From: Adiantum capillus-veneris
Taxonomy: Eukaryota; Streptophyta; Polypodiopsida; Polypodiales; Pteridaceae
DNA length: 64,000 nucleotides
Assembly (NCBI GenBank): GCA_014529385.2
Contig: CM043965.1
Location: forward strand, 18,826,412-18,890,411
Direction of reading: 5' to 3'
Position numbers and translations under genes: made by a program. The notes under the pieces were generated by a model that saw only the letters and a program-made list of their open reading frames with translations, ran no database searches and had not been told where the DNA came from. This document shows positions 10,861-22,854 of this stretch, in pieces (positions within the stretch are counted from its first letter, which is position 1; every line of letters begins with the position of its first letter).

Positions 10861-11594
10861 ATCTGGTTACAATGCCATTGGGCTTATGAAAAATGAGATA
10901 CATAGTGCTTGCAGGAGAAGACTTAACCAACCATGTTGAAGGTCGTTCTCTAAGAACAAAAAGCACGAAAGGAACATGCAAGCTCCTTGTGGATGATGTA
11001 ATTGGCCATTATGACTGTGTTGGTAAAATAATAGCAGACATGGGTGAGTCGGATGCTGACAAAGCCAAGAATTTTTTTTTGGGTTGGGCGTTAAACTTGA
11101 TCTCACTCCTGCATATAACCTTGAAGGAAATGGTAAATCAAAGTGTGGCGTGCAAAGGCAAACTAGAAGAGTGGCCTACATTACTACCTTATTCTTTATG
11201 AATCAATCGTACAAGTCATAGCTCGGTTACTGGTTATATGCCTTTTGAGTTGATGGATGGTCAAAAACCTGTAATGCCAATTGAGGATGTAGTTCCCACA
11301 TGGAATGCATTTCCTTGTGAGGATGGAATGAGTACAAAAGTCCTTCTTGCTTTACACATACAGCAGCTAGAAAGAAGGCCTCAAGATATTGAGATTGCAG
11401 TAAAACAATTGAAAGATGCAAGGTTAAAGAATAAGGATAGATTTGATAAGAGGCATAGGATCAAACCTAAAGCTATTGCCAAAGGTGATTGGGTGTTGGT
11501 GTATGACAGTAGTCTTGACAACCAACATTCACCCACGACCCCTTCCTCTTGTAAAGCTTCTAGATTTTCCTCTTCCAAAACTAGAGTCAGCTGA
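10861..11594 (+). pseudogene. Ty3/gypsy family B integrase core and C-terminal domain
   Basis: Remnant of the DDE core: MRYIVLAGEDLTNHVEGRSL (10893-10952; the conserved position is Arg-Glu in relatives), then VGKIIADMGESDADKAKNFF (about 11019-11078), where the second catalytic Asp is expected. The catalytic Glu region (YNPEGNGKSERGH type) is scrambled near 11110-11150. The C-terminal part at 11238-11594 is well preserved: GYMPFELM, RPQDIEIAVKQLKDARLKNK, DRFDKRHRIKPKAIAKGDWV and LVYDSSLDNQHS. It then breaks off into unrelated sequence. No chromodomain is seen. Confidence 0.8.
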
Positions 11595-11639
11595 AGATGA
11601 GGGGGTAAGAAAGGAAGTAAAAGAGGAGCTCAGAGAGAA

Positions 11640-12690
11640 AAGTGTGTTGGGTATTTTTTTGTAAAGGAGACTCATCATCCTCAAAGTTAGGCTTCAGAAG
11701 ACCCATAAGTTTTTTAATCCCTTTGTAAGAACCATAAGTGGTAAGGAGCATCCCAGGTTCATTAGCCCCAAGCTCTTTAAGCATCTCCACCATGAGAGTG
11801 TAGAACTGTATGAAAGCAATTTGTGCCAACACCAACTCCTTGGCTTGTCCTTCTAACCAAGAGAAGATGAGAGTAAGATGAAAGGAGGTAGGCTTCTCTG
11901 GGAATATTGATTCCACAAATTGTTGAGAGAAAACCAAACATCATGGTCGAACCATATAATGCTTGACTCACAAGAATCTTTTGGGTCGCAAAATTTCCAA
12001 GCACACTGAGATACAGTCTATAAATGTTCCAAACCAATTCAACATAGTATTCAACATTGTTTTACAGAATTCCATGAGACCTTGGGCTCTCACATATAGA
12101 CCTGCATTAGAGTCATATTTCTTAGTCCAAAAAGTTCATGTTGAGTGGGGCTTTAATCACCTCACCCTTGTCCAAAAATTGCACTCCTTTAAGTATTTTT
12201 AGCCAAGAGTCCTCCATTGTAGCAAAAGGTAGATTTGCCAAAAATACCTATGTGTCTTGATCGAGATGGGTGCCACAAAACCTTTATTAGGGAGTAACCA
12301 AAGATTACATTCTACCCCCAATGATTGAACCTCCACCGGCTATATAGGTAGAAAGGGAAATATTCTATACACTTTAGGTGCCAATTCCAAGAGCGACATC
12401 TCACTAAGAGAACATAAGTCTTTTTTAAATCTTTAACATCTTCAACAGTGGCTACATCTCTACAAAACATACTATTGGTTGGAGGGAGAATTGGAACAGT
12501 CAAGGCTGTGACAAAGCTAGGGATGAGCCCACAATGTTTACTGAGGAGATTAGCAAGTTTATGAGCTTTGGAGATAGTCGAGATATTAGCATTAATGTAG
12601 GTAATAATTGATATTCCTTCCTTAATATTTTTTACCAACACAGCCAAGGTTTTGACCCAATTGTCAAAGGAAACTATATGAAAACCCATT
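11640..12690 (-). pseudogene. Broken coding remnant, family unknown
   Basis: Several minus-strand frames join into one protein-like trail. GFHIVSFDNWVKTLAVLVK begins at 12689. FLANLPFATMEDSWLK lies near 12220 and NAGLYVRAQGLMEFCKTML near 12070. SIFPEKPTSFHLTLIFSWL begins near 11903. ELGANEPGMLLTTYGSYKGI is near 11760 and GLLKPNFEDDESP near 11690. At least three frameshifts and several stops separate them. The composition is that of a folded protein, not of repeats. I do not recognise it: an extra ORF of a retroelement, a LINE ORF1 with an RNA-binding-like start, or a captured host gene are all possible. Confidence 0.45.
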
Positions 12691-13491
12691 TGCCTAGTTT
12701 TATCGTAACCACACCCAACAAAGCAAACCTGACCTAGAGCAATTCTAGGATCCTAGCATTGAACCAATTGTAAGACCGGTTCTAGGTGCTATTGTGTGTG
12801 TTTTTCTTAATCTGCATATACTGCCCACAAATAAACATTATATGTTTAAAGACCAAGGAACCTTGATTAAAACAAGATATTATGTCTTACATAGAAAATT
12901 TTGTACAAATGAATAATATCACGTTGGTATAAGTCACCATCCTAGAAAAGTACAATTAAATTTGTTCTCAAACCTTGAACTTGCAACCATTCTTCCAATG
13001 AGTATAGTAACCAAAAAGCCGAACAAATGAAAGTAGCCCTCACCTTCACCCATAGAAACAACACAACATTCAGTTGACATTGGCTCTATATGTAGGTGAT
13101 GCATGGGCATCCTAGTTGTTATCCCTGTCACAAAGGTACAACTTTTTGGTGAAAGTAATAAATCATAAAGGAAAAATTATATGATAACAAAGCAACCATA
13201 TCAGCGAGTATTTCTCAAAAGCTCAACACCTTATTGCAATATATGTTACAACCTAATGAAAATGACACAAGATTTTCAAATGAGGCATTCATGTGCTAAA
13301 GGTATTTATAATTAATCTTCTTATTCTTGCAAGCCCTTTTAAGATAGGTTCTTTTCCTAACATTTGCCATGTTCTTTGCTGCAAAGAAGGCCACATAGTC
13401 AGCCTATGTGCCTCAAGTTTTGCCAAGATTTGAGCCCTCTTCATAGGATCAAACACAGCTCCTCCGTGTAGTCAGCTTATGCTTTGGTTCT
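12691..13491. other. Unassigned AT-rich sequence
   Basis: No gene supported. CACATAGTCAGCCTATG (about 13391) and GTGTAGTCAGCTTATG (about 13466) are a small near-repeat. Otherwise nothing recognisable. Confidence 0.5.
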
Positions 13492-15145
13492 TGTTGGCAT
13501 CAATAGAAACTTTTAGTTCTGGGTAAATGCGTATTGTTTACCAAATAAGCTCAGCCTTTTTCTATTAAATTTTTTTTGTTTAGACCATACGAGCTGAATA
13601 GTCACAAGAATGCATATGCTGTCATTCATTGTTCCCTTAGTCTAAACCCATCTCCACCATTCTAGTATGTACCATGTGTAAACCAATGAGTCCTAATGCG
13701 TTTAGAATGCCAGAACATGCCACTAGCCAAGTATTCTTCCAAAGTTTGAACATCCAACACGATCTTTGTTAGGCGTACACCTTAAGGAACAATAGCAAGT
13801 AATAGCACCGAATCTAGCCAAGTGCAAGTACCAAAAATGGGTCCTCTGCTTAATAGCGATACCTTTACCCTGGTCCAAAGTTCAACCTGTTAGTAGATTT
13901 GCATTAACCATTCATAAATCTGATAGAAATCCTTGTTTGCCTTAGCCCTACAACAACATATTGTCAGGATGATACATTTCCACAAAACCATGTTTACCAA
14001 CTTTGGCTGGCAAATTTTAATCAAAAGCACTCTCAAACCCCATGGTAAACTAAGTAACAGAGTCCATACACATCATCTACAAAATTTTGAAAGGGTTCTA
14101 CCTTTATTAATGTATATTGAAATATTCCATCAAGTCTTTGCATAATTCCAACAAAAGTAAGACGAACACGTGTTACCAGCAACTAGATGATATATGCACT
14201 CATCATACATGCTTCAGGAAACAATCAGTGTTAGCAGTTGGACACACCCAATGGAAAATGACTGCTCGGCGGAATATTATTTTTTGTAATTATTCATTTA
14301 TTGAGATAAACCCACATTTCACCTTTGTAAATATTGGGGGTTATAGAAGTTTCCAGATTGTATCCCATTTTTGACATTTAGATTGAGTAGATGGTTAAAT
14401 TGGAACATTAGGGTTTGAGATTGTAAGGTATTTATACCACTTTTATGAAAAAAAACCTTTGTCATTTTAAAAAAGTTCTATCTGTGAGTGAGCATACTGT
14501 GTACGAGAGAGTGAGAGCTTCATCTTGACACTACGCACGCATCGGTGGTCGAAATCGAGTGCAGAGAAGTGCAGCGTGTTTCCCCCAATGAGAGCTACGC
14601 ATCGATACCTACATTGCGGGTGTACGGCCTGGTCTTGCGAGCTCAACCTACGAGCTTCATCTGATGATTCAGTGAGCATACATTATCCGTTTTCGCATTT
14701 CAGCATATCCATGCGTTTGCATTGAGTAGAGCTACACATTAGGCACTTTAGTTTCCAGAAACGACGACCTGAAAATTTCGACCAGACATCCTACGTGATT
14801 TTGCACCAGGTGTTTAGGGTTGGGATTTTGGTTCATATACCTTAGGGAGAGCGACCTATTGGTGATAGTAGGGTCTCCTTCAAGTTCTGTGGCATTTCGA
14901 GAACGTATGATGGATATTTGGATCTTGGAAGCGTTGTAGGAAATCTCCTCTTATGCACTCCTGAAGGCTGCAGCTTAGACATTGGGTAGAGACCTCTATA
15001 GGAATTAGTCGAGAGTCGGTCGAGTGTAGATTGACACCCTATGCTTTCTTCCACGCACCTACGGGTCGAGCTTCGTCCTTAGCTAACAAATCTTGTTACG
15101 TGAGTTCTCGTTGTGATGACGTCCGTCGTGGCGCATCTGCCAACA
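13492..15145 (+). mobile_element. Candidate long 5' LTR (1.65 kb)
   Basis: The right end is supported: TGCCAACA at 15138-15145 is followed after one base by a tRNA-Asp PBS. The left end is proposed at TGTTGGCA (13492-13499), a perfect 8-bp inverted match to the right end. A promoter-like TATTTATACC lies at about 14429, placing an R-U5 of about 0.7 kb. A half copy of the recurring palindrome (AGACATCCTACGTG) occurs at 14784-14797. No partner LTR is recognised in the window. Confidence 0.4.
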
Positions 15146-15146
15146 T

Positions 15147-15160
15147 TGGCGCCGTTGCCA
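15147..15160 (+). other. Primer-binding site, tRNA-Asp type
   Basis: TGGCGCCGTTGCC is the complement of the 3' end of plant tRNA-Asp, the usual PBS of plant Athila/Tat-type Ty3 elements. The match stops after 13 bases (AAGG instead of GGGG). Confidence 0.7.
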
Positions 15161-18100
15161 AGGACGAAAACCCTAGATAGGTGACCGTGACTAGTCCTTG
15201 AGGATAGGGATTCTCTGGCTTGCAAAAGTCTCATTTTACATTTAGATAGGATCAGAGGGTGTAGGAATCTCCAGGTCTTAGAGGGAGTCTAGGGAGCGTG
15301 TGTCTGGCCTAGATCCTTTGACTTAGGTAGACTTAGATAGTTTTTAGGTCTTAGTTGAGTTGAAGAGTAGGAGTTGGAGTGGTAGAAGCGGTGAAAGGAG
15401 AGCTTGAGAGTCCGGAGAGTCCAGGAAGCAACCAAAACACCATTATCACCATTTCACATGATGAGTAGGAGTAGAGTAAGTACGACATCATGATTTATGA
15501 TCTGGAACACTTCATGCATGTTATTGTAGACACCAGAATATTTTTACATTTTGTACCAAAACTGGGGTAACTTGGGATTTGCACGAGCATGTTAGGTGCA
15601 TTAGCATGTTAATGATTGCCATAATGGATGCATTAGTGCTAATGTTTGTTAGTTTTTATGATTGCTTGCTGATAAGTTTTTACCTAAAGTAGTTAATCAT
15701 TTGATGACTGGAGTCAGTTTTAGGGAACTTGCTGATATCTATCTTAACGACTCCAAACTCAAGCTATGGCCATTAGATATCTCAATTTGTGTTGAATAGG
15801 AAACTATCCATTCTTAATGAGTCCCTAGTTTACGTCTACTTGACTAAATTATCAAATACTAGCTAGATTTTAAGCTTGTCGAGGAGGAAGCTACAAGATT
15901 TCATAGATGAATAGCGAAAAAGCTGACAAGTTATCCTAGTACGACTTAAAAGTAGAATTATTTATAGGTGGTTTTGAGATTACTACTATGTTACCAAGTG
16001 GGGTTGCGAGCTCGAGATTAGTCGGAATGGATTCTTTAAAATTCCTTATTGTTGCTTTATGATATAAACAAATTCTTCTTTTTATGAACAATTTGGTAGG
16101 ATAGATGTGTCACCCCATACCCAGTCCAAGTGAAAGTATAGTAGTGAGGTCTTGAGTCGAGTCTTAGCCGAAATAGACCTTCGAAGTCCTGTGAGTTTGC
16201 CATATATATATATTTTGTGTTAATGCAATGCATCTTAACCGGTTGAAACTGGAAAATCCCAATTGGATTTTGAGCTTGCCTCTGAAGAAAGTGAAAAGTG
16301 TACACAAGTTTTAGTGTAACTATCGAGAAAAGCTTCAAATTTTGACTTAGAATCCAGGAGGGACCGTGAAGTTCAAGAGAGTAAGGAGAGAAAAGAGTGA
16401 GCTCGATGCTCATTGTCATGATAGAGATCTTTTTAGGTTTTGGGGATTTTAACCCTATTTCAACGTGGGAGCAAGGTCTTAAAAGACCAATGCTTGACAA
16501 TGTTTTTAAGAAAAAATAACAAAACAAAAACATAATTACGTTTTGATTGGCAGATCTGAATTGCCATGCATGAGGGAACCGCCACGAAACAAGGAAGCCA
16601 AAAGACGAAAGGGGGGGGTCGCCAGGTGAGTGGGGGAAGAAGGGAGCCCAAGAGGGCTACCCTTGCGTGTACTGTGTGTGTGCAGAGTCTGAGGCCAAGC
16701 TGGGAGAGGGCGCTATGAATGGCGAGCCCATGAGGGGCTGAGAAGGGCTGCACTGGGTGTGCAGAGCATAGGACGAGAGAGAGAGAGAGAGAGAGAGTCC
16801 GTCATTAGTGGCGTGAGCAGGAGTGGCGAGAAGAGGCCAGGCCAGAGCCACCAAGGGAACGCGAGTGAGGAGGAGGAGAGAGCCCAAGTGGGCGACCCTA
16901 TGTGTGCGTGTACTCATTGGGGAGACGAAGGTGAGGCTGCAGGCGAGCCCGAGAGGAAATCTGAGAGGGAGCCTGAAGGGAGCGCTCCAGATAGGAGAAG
17001 GAGAGAGAGAGTATAGCGCTGGTTTTTCTTAGAGAGAGAGAAGGAAGGAGAGAGATTGCCGATTGCCTGTGTGTATTGAACAGCTTGAGAAGAGGCACCA
17101 CAGGTTGCCAGGGAGGAGTGCTGAGTATGAGTGTGTAGGTTCTGTGTACTGAGAGAAGGAGAATAGCACTGGCCTATGTGCAGCGTTAGTGAGAGACAGA
17201 AAAAGAGAGAGACTTTTGCTTTGAGGCGGCGAGCAAGCCAGGCTCTGTCGGGCAAGAATCAGAGATATAGGGAATTACGCAGTTATCTGCAGCATAGAGG
17301 AGTAAGGAGGGCAGGTTGTTAGCACAGAGCCAAGAGAGACAGAGATCTGTGTGTGAGTGAAGAGAGAAGCCGAGAGGGCGCTACCCTCTAGCAAGGGAAC
17401 TGAGAGCGAGGATGGAGACAAGCAAATATTTTCTACTTGTGCAAAGATAGAGAGAGAATGAGGATGGTCGATTAGTAAAAAGAACAGAGAGAGAAAGAGA
17501 GAATTGTTACCTGTGTGAACAATTGAGAGGAGAGAGAGTGATTACCTGCAAACCGAGGATTCTAGAGAGAGAAAGAAGCAGAAAAGAGAGAGAAGAAGAA
17601 TTGCTGTCAATTTCCATGCAATAGAGGAGAAAGGGAAACTAATTGAAGAATCCACACAATTGAAAAGGTATACTATATTACAATTTATTATTATTCTGCA
17701 TGCTAGAATGAGTTATAAGCATAACTTAGAGAAAGAATCCTCATCTAAATGTCACCTATTGAAAGCATAAAAGATGGAAACTGATCACTGTTTGAGTAAA
17801 AAAGAATTGAGAATAGAGAGAATAGGATTGAAACTGAATGGTTTTGACTGTGTGTATGGCAAATAAATCATATGTATGCTGAACTTTAGTGAATGTGTGA
17901 AAGAAAAATTGTCACAGAAGATTCTAGAGAGAGAAAGGATAGAAAATTTAAGCATCGAAGTTGGAAAGGATGGCTGTATTCTTGAAAAGTGTATTCAAGT
18001 CATTTCATTGCATCATTGTGAGTGTCTGCTAGAAAGTCTTTCATATTAAAAGCATTTGGATGGGGAGAAGTGAACAGTTTGTCAAAAATAAACTAGTTTG

Positions 18101-18732
18101 AATGCAATTATTCCAATATTCATCTATTTGTGGTGTCAAAAAGTGAGTGCATAGGCAATTGAGAACCAGTTTGATTGTGCAAAATAACAAGATCTTATTA
18201 TTTGTTAAGTTTATATGTCAATTTGAAAGTGAATCTGGGATCTGTAATTGTGATAAAGAAGTGTTTTTTTTTGGAAATAAGTGAGTGTCAATAAGAAAGA
18301 AATGTTTGTAACAGTGAAATTTGAAATACATTATGGTGTATTGCACTGTTAGTTCTAGTAGATTCGAGAACGTAAAAGTGGGAAATTGATATAAATCAGA
18401 CATTGTTGGACTACGAAAATTTAACAGATTAACTAAAATATGAACGCATAATTAGGAAATTGCTAAAAGGAACTTGAAAGCCGTACAATGATGGAAAATT
18501 AGTACAAGTCTAGGCTAGTTAGGGGACCGTTGGGCTACTTGAACGTTAATTAGAAGACTTGGAAGGCGACGTTCAGTTATATTTGCTGGTTAGGTTCATC
18601 ACAAGGTTGTAAAAGACGCAAAAGAGTGTTTGAAATCTGAAGTGAAGTTCAAAAGTTGCTGTGAGTGTTTATGATAGAGTAGCAGAGTATCAGAAGCATT
18701 TCTGTCAGGAAAAAATTACATTTTAAGCCATG
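15161..18732. other. Long non-coding leader or intergenic stretch
   Basis: No protein domain is found in 3.5 kb. 15240-15420 is rich in TAG/GAG phrases. 16106 starts TGTCACCCCATACCC, which could begin another LTR, but no matching end is visible. 16760-17640 is purine-rich (GAGA runs, (GA)n at 16777-16797). 17640-18730 is AT-rich. Frames here are interrupted and show no family motif. Confidence 0.5.
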
Positions 18733-19600
18733 AGACATCCTACGCGTAGGATGTCTACAGGCTGATCTGGTGGGAATTTTGAAATTTTGAGTTGACCAGT
18801 GTGTTCAGAAGGTAGGTTTTACCCTATTTTCACCTGGAAAGTGAAAATTTGACCATATCTTGACAGGATAAGGCCAGATAGACAAAAATTACCAGACATC
18901 CTACCCAAATTGTGCCAAGGCATTATTTTAGGACCAAAACCATAGGATGGCTACATGGGCATGATCTGCATGATGTATTGAGTGCCTGAGAAAGGTTTTA
19001 TCTCAATTGGGTGAGAAAAGTGGGTTTTTAAGCAGACTTTAGAATTTTTTACTAAAAAAGGGCTAGAATAGCTAAAATTAGGGTCTTTTTAAATCCAAAC
19101 CAAAATCTAAGCATAGCACTGGGTTGTTGACATCAAGGGGAAGTTGTGGCTCAAGTCTAGGGTCAAACAAGCCAAAAAGACATCCTACGCGTAGGATGTG
19201 TTATGTGTGATTTGGCACTCCAAAACGTGATTTGAGCATACCAAAGTGATCAGCACCTTAAGGGGAGTCTGTGCTTTGCATTTGAAGTCATTTTGATCAG
19301 TTAGACATGCTACGTGTAGAATGTCTAATGCATGAAATTGAAGCCAGAAACTGACTGTAGGTATAGCAGGGTGTGTATAGCTTGAGGCAAGCTTCCTAGT
19401 CAATTTTGATCCAAACTGGAGTTGATTTTACTGGTCAGACCAACATCAGGCTGCTGGAACAGATTTTTGACCTATTGACCAGCTTATAGGTGTCCAAATC
19501 AAAAAATAAAAATAAATGTGGACTCAGCACATCAAGGGGAGTCCATAGTGAAAAAATCCAGGCAAAATAGAGCAGGAGACATCCTACGCGTAGGATGTCT
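18733..19600. repeat. Palindrome array, left copy
   Basis: A 24-bp palindrome (AGACATCCTACG plus its reverse complement, MluI site at the centre) is perfect at 18733-18756 and 19577-19600. It has one mismatch at 19178-19201 and is degenerate at 19303-19326. A half-site lies at 18894-18904. Spacing is 161, 284, 125 and 274 bp, multiples of roughly 142. The spacer phrase CATCAAGGGGA with variants recurs near 19133, 19255 and 19528, showing a degenerate tandem repeat unit. Confidence 0.85.
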
Positions 19601-19608
19601 ATTGGGGC

Positions 19609-20289
19609 TTAGGGAAGTGAAAAACTATGGTCTTTTAGGTGTATTTCGGTTGTAGTCTCGCCATGTCTGAGGTAGATGTGGCCGTAACCCCAATCCTGGA
19701 CCATCTTTAATTGTCTCATGAATGGTCTTCCCAGGATGATCTCGTAATTGTTCTTTTTGTAAAAATCGACTATTGCAAATGTATGCTCATACTCGATTCG
19801 GCACGAGGTGACAATTACTTTTTCTAAGAGTCCTAGAGGCTTTTCCATGAACCCATCTGCCAATTGAAATTTCATTATGGTAGCTCTCAAAACTGGTTTT
19901 CCCCATTTTTTCCAGATTTCCTTGGTGGCTATAGCAACTCCTTTTCCACTATCAAGAATAGCTTTGGAAACTACTCCTTGGAATTCTACTGGTAGCGTGG
20001 TGTTTCCATCTTCTCCCTCGCAATATTCTCCAACCTTGTTTAAAGGTACTGGCCTAGTGTTTAGTTGAGGCTTGTCCAATTCTTTGATCCCTTCTTGAAG
20101 CTTAGAGGTGGGGTCTTTTACTCCAACTTTTTCTAAGCATTTGCCTACTGTGGTCCACATGTTTGGTCGTAACCTCAGGAGTTCGGCTAATGTGATTGTG
20201 CATGCCACAGGGGTGGACAATAACTCAATCAACCCTTGTGAATCCATCACTCTGTTAGAAGAAAGTATTTGAGATGGAATTGCTCTCAC
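19609..20289 (-). pseudogene. Ty3/gypsy family A protease
   Basis: Aspartic protease domain of the inverted gag-protease half. In the open 226-residue frame, ILDSGKGVAIAT (residues 111-122) holds the catalytic Asp at 113, with DSGK in place of the usual DSGA or DSGT. IILGRPFMRQ (184-193) is the C-terminal hydrophobic-Gly motif. The frame ends right after IHLKDHS, where similarity to the copy at 61-519 stops, 11 bp from the last palindrome. This is one breakpoint of the proposed inversion. The upstream part (ELLRLRPNMWTTVGKCLEKV) is the normal gag-protease linker. Confidence 0.85.
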
Positions 20290-21300
20290 CTCAGACTTGG
20301 CTTCATACTCTCCTAGGTAAGAGGGTAGAGTTTTTAGCGAGTCTAGTTAGCTGTACCCCGAACTAATTGATCCCTGATCTCCCCCTTGTGAATGCATATT
20401 AAAGTTCATTTGTGATCTTGCCTCAGATTCTTCAATAGGAGGTAAGATCTCATTTTTCTCTTTCCTCGTGCTATTCATTTGGTAACTCACCCTGTTAGCT
20501 TCATTGGCATCATGGATTTGCTTCCACAGTTCATCTAGACCATTACAATCCTTACCCATTTCTACCAATGTTTTAGGCTGGAAGTCATCAATTGTCTCAT
20601 CTGTTGTATTTGGCACTATGATAGGCTCTCTCCTAGACTCAGAGGTAGTCATGAGTCTCTCCTTCGTGACTATTTTTTTCTCTAAAGTTGGTTTGATAGG
20701 GGTTGGAGCTGGTACTTCATGCCAACTTGCAGGTTTACCAAGCGGGTTTTCTATCAAGGATTGAGCTGTTTCAATCATCTTTTGACACATTTCCAACCTC
20801 TATTTTTCTATATCGGCATATGGATAAGTCATCCATCTTTGCGCTTGGGTTTGGTTGTTTTTGAGTTTGGCTTCGTAAGCTTTTAAAAGTGTGTCTAACT
20901 GCTCATTTACCTTTTCTGCCAACACTAATCCTCCTGATCCTGCACTTTTGGGTTTTTCTCTTTCCTTGGGTGCTATGGTTGCTACAGTGTGAGCTTAGGC
21001 TAGCTAGATCCTCTAACCACTCTAATCTATCCTTTGTCTATTTTAACTCCTCGGATAGAGCCGTTTGCTCTCGTTCTCTCCTGGCTTTCATACGAGCCTT
21101 TCTAGCTTTCCAAGTGCTTCTCTGATTTTTCGTTTCTAAACTTGGGGCATCGGTTTTTGGCTCTTCAATTATAGGTTCATTCATCATTCTTTGAACTTGG
21201 GCTCATGTCACTGCCTGAATAGGTATTACTGTTTTGTTTTTTGACCCTCCACTGGAAGGCATTGCTTCTAGTATGTTCAAGGTAGTTTTTGCTCCTTTGC
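20290..21300 (-). pseudogene. Ty3/gypsy family A gag C-terminal region
   Basis: Charged, low-complexity linker between the nucleocapsid zinc knuckles and the protease, with frames broken by stops. The longest open part (20347-20796) reads MEMCQKMIETAQSLIENP, SESRREPIIVPNTTDE, GLDELWKQIHDANEANR. It is in the right order and orientation between knuckles and protease. No catalytic motif is expected here. Confidence 0.65.
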
Positions 21301-21425
21301 TCGGGTTCTTAGGGCAATCAGGAATTAAATGAGTAATTCCACACTTGGTGCAATATGCGTTGACTCTAATGATTTCATCATGAGGACAATCTCTTAGCCA
21401 ATGGTCTTCAACACACTTGTAGCAA
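21301..21425 (-). pseudogene. Two gag zinc knuckles
   Basis: Minus-strand reading gives CYKCVEDHWLRDC (CX2CX4HX4C) followed about 14 residues later by CTKCGITHLIPDC (CX2CX3HX4C). These are nucleocapsid-type RNA-binding zinc knuckles of the family A gag. The second has one residue fewer than the canonical spacing. Confidence 0.8.
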
Positions 21426-22799
21426 GGTCCCTTAGGCTATTGAGGTGCTCCTTGAGCTCCTCTTTGTTGTTATGCATGTCTCTGCCCGCCCATGCATCCG
21501 TTGGCTATGAACAACAATGTTCGTTCATCCAAGCTATATCTTCCTTCTCCTGCTGCCTGCGCAACTATTGGTGGTCCTGCACTCCCTATCATACTCCATG
21601 GTTCTGGCGTTGAGGGTTCTTCCGGTGGATAATAGAGAGGATTTGCAGCATATCCATTGGGATCTTTGTTATGGTACCAAAGCCTTCTCTTCTGGTTCGG
21701 TTATTGTTGGTGTGTATCTTATGCCGACTGGTCATAATCCTAGTAGGGGTGGTTTCTGCCCCAACACTGGTTGTGGTCTTTCTACACCTACAGGTCTTGG
21801 TAGGTTGCCTGCTTGATACCTAGGCATCGGTGGAAGTTGAGGAGATGCTACCTGAGCTTGGGGAGAATAAGGTCTCTCTCTCACATATCCCTTGTTATGA
21901 TAACATTCCTCCATCACATGGTTTGTCCATTTTTGTTAAATAGCACACCATTTTGGTTGTTTAGCCTGAGGTTTGGCGTAGAGGTTAATCTTTTTTAGCA
22001 CTTCCTCTACAAGCTACTCCTAGCTTACAGCTACTTCTCCTTTTGGTGCTATCTTAGCGGACTTGCTTCCACTTTGTTGTGAGGATGAGTTGTCGTCAAG
22101 ATCCTTGAATCCACCCTCTTTGTAGACCGTACAATTGTCTACAAAGTACAGAGCCTCCTTAGTTAACTCTTTTAACGCCATGCTCCTCTTCATATGTAAG
22201 TCCCTCTGGAGATCTGCATTCCTTAGTCCTTGAATAAATATAAGCATAAGTCTGGACTGAGTTGGCAGTTCTTCCACAGGGCAGAACTTAACATATCTTT
22301 TTAGTCGTAGGGCTGCTTTTGCACAGATTCCTCATCTTTCTATTTGAATTTATGGATTTGTGAGACTGTATTATGAGCTATCCCCCTTTGTGAGAATTCC
22401 TCAATAAACTCGTTAAACACCTCCTCCATAGACTCAAAGTCTCTACGCTCCACAGAGTCAAACCAAGTAGCAGCATCCTCCTCTAGGGTTAGTCCAAACC
22501 CTGCAAATTGGGTAGGGAAGTCTAACACCTCTTCGGATCTAATTACACGCACAAAGGTTGCTACATGATCTCTAGGATCTCTGTTTCCTGTGTATTTATT
22601 GTTTACCCATTTTTGCACTTGAGAAGGTCTAATTCTACGATGGTCTACAAATCTCATCATTGGATCTCCTTGTCCTAATCGATATACCTCCTTTGGCCTT
22701 TGGTATGAATATGATGTTAAAGAATATGTCCATTGTGCTATGGGCGGCTGGACACTGACTACACTATGTTGTAAACATACTTTGGATAATAGTTCAAAG
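21426..22799 (-). pseudogene. Ty3/gypsy family A gag, central part
   Basis: Retrotransposon gag capsid region. YQRPKEVYRLGQGDPMMRFV (about 22700-22640) leads to NRDPRDHVATFVRVIRSEEV (about 22598-22540), LTLEEDAATWFDSVE (about 22503-22460) and FNEFIEEFSQRGIAHNTVSQ. The DH-FV and AATWF-S pattern is the standard plant Ty3 gag (Retrotrans_gag) core. 22277-22020 adds QSRLMLIFIQGLRNADLQRD. The region then becomes Pro/Gln/Tyr-rich toward the zinc knuckles. Several stops and frameshifts are present. The 5' end is displaced to 24727-24975 by an insertion. Confidence 0.8.
22792..22799. repeat. Flanking direct repeat, left copy (GTTCAAAG)
   Basis: Eight-base direct repeat at each side of the inserted copia fragment (partner at 24727-24734). 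Removing the insert and one copy rejoins the gag reading from SLNPLN directly to YYPKY in the correct frame, which supports a true target-site duplication. Confidence 0.75.
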
Positions 22800-22854
22800 A
22801 GATGAAGAAGAGAAGAGCAGCTCGTTGAATGGCTGCTGCAGGGTAACGATTGTG

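Noticed and set aside
16057-17255. Several 60-150-codon frames in the purine-rich region
   Set aside because: They overlap on both strands, follow base composition and show no conserved motif.
16106-17690. Possible LTR starting TGTCACCCCATACCC
   Set aside because: No matching end, PBS or second copy could be found.
18733-19600. CRISPR-like appearance of a repeated dyad with spacers
   Set aside because: Spacing is 125-285 bp, spacers are themselves related repeats, the context is plant retroelements and there are no cas genes.
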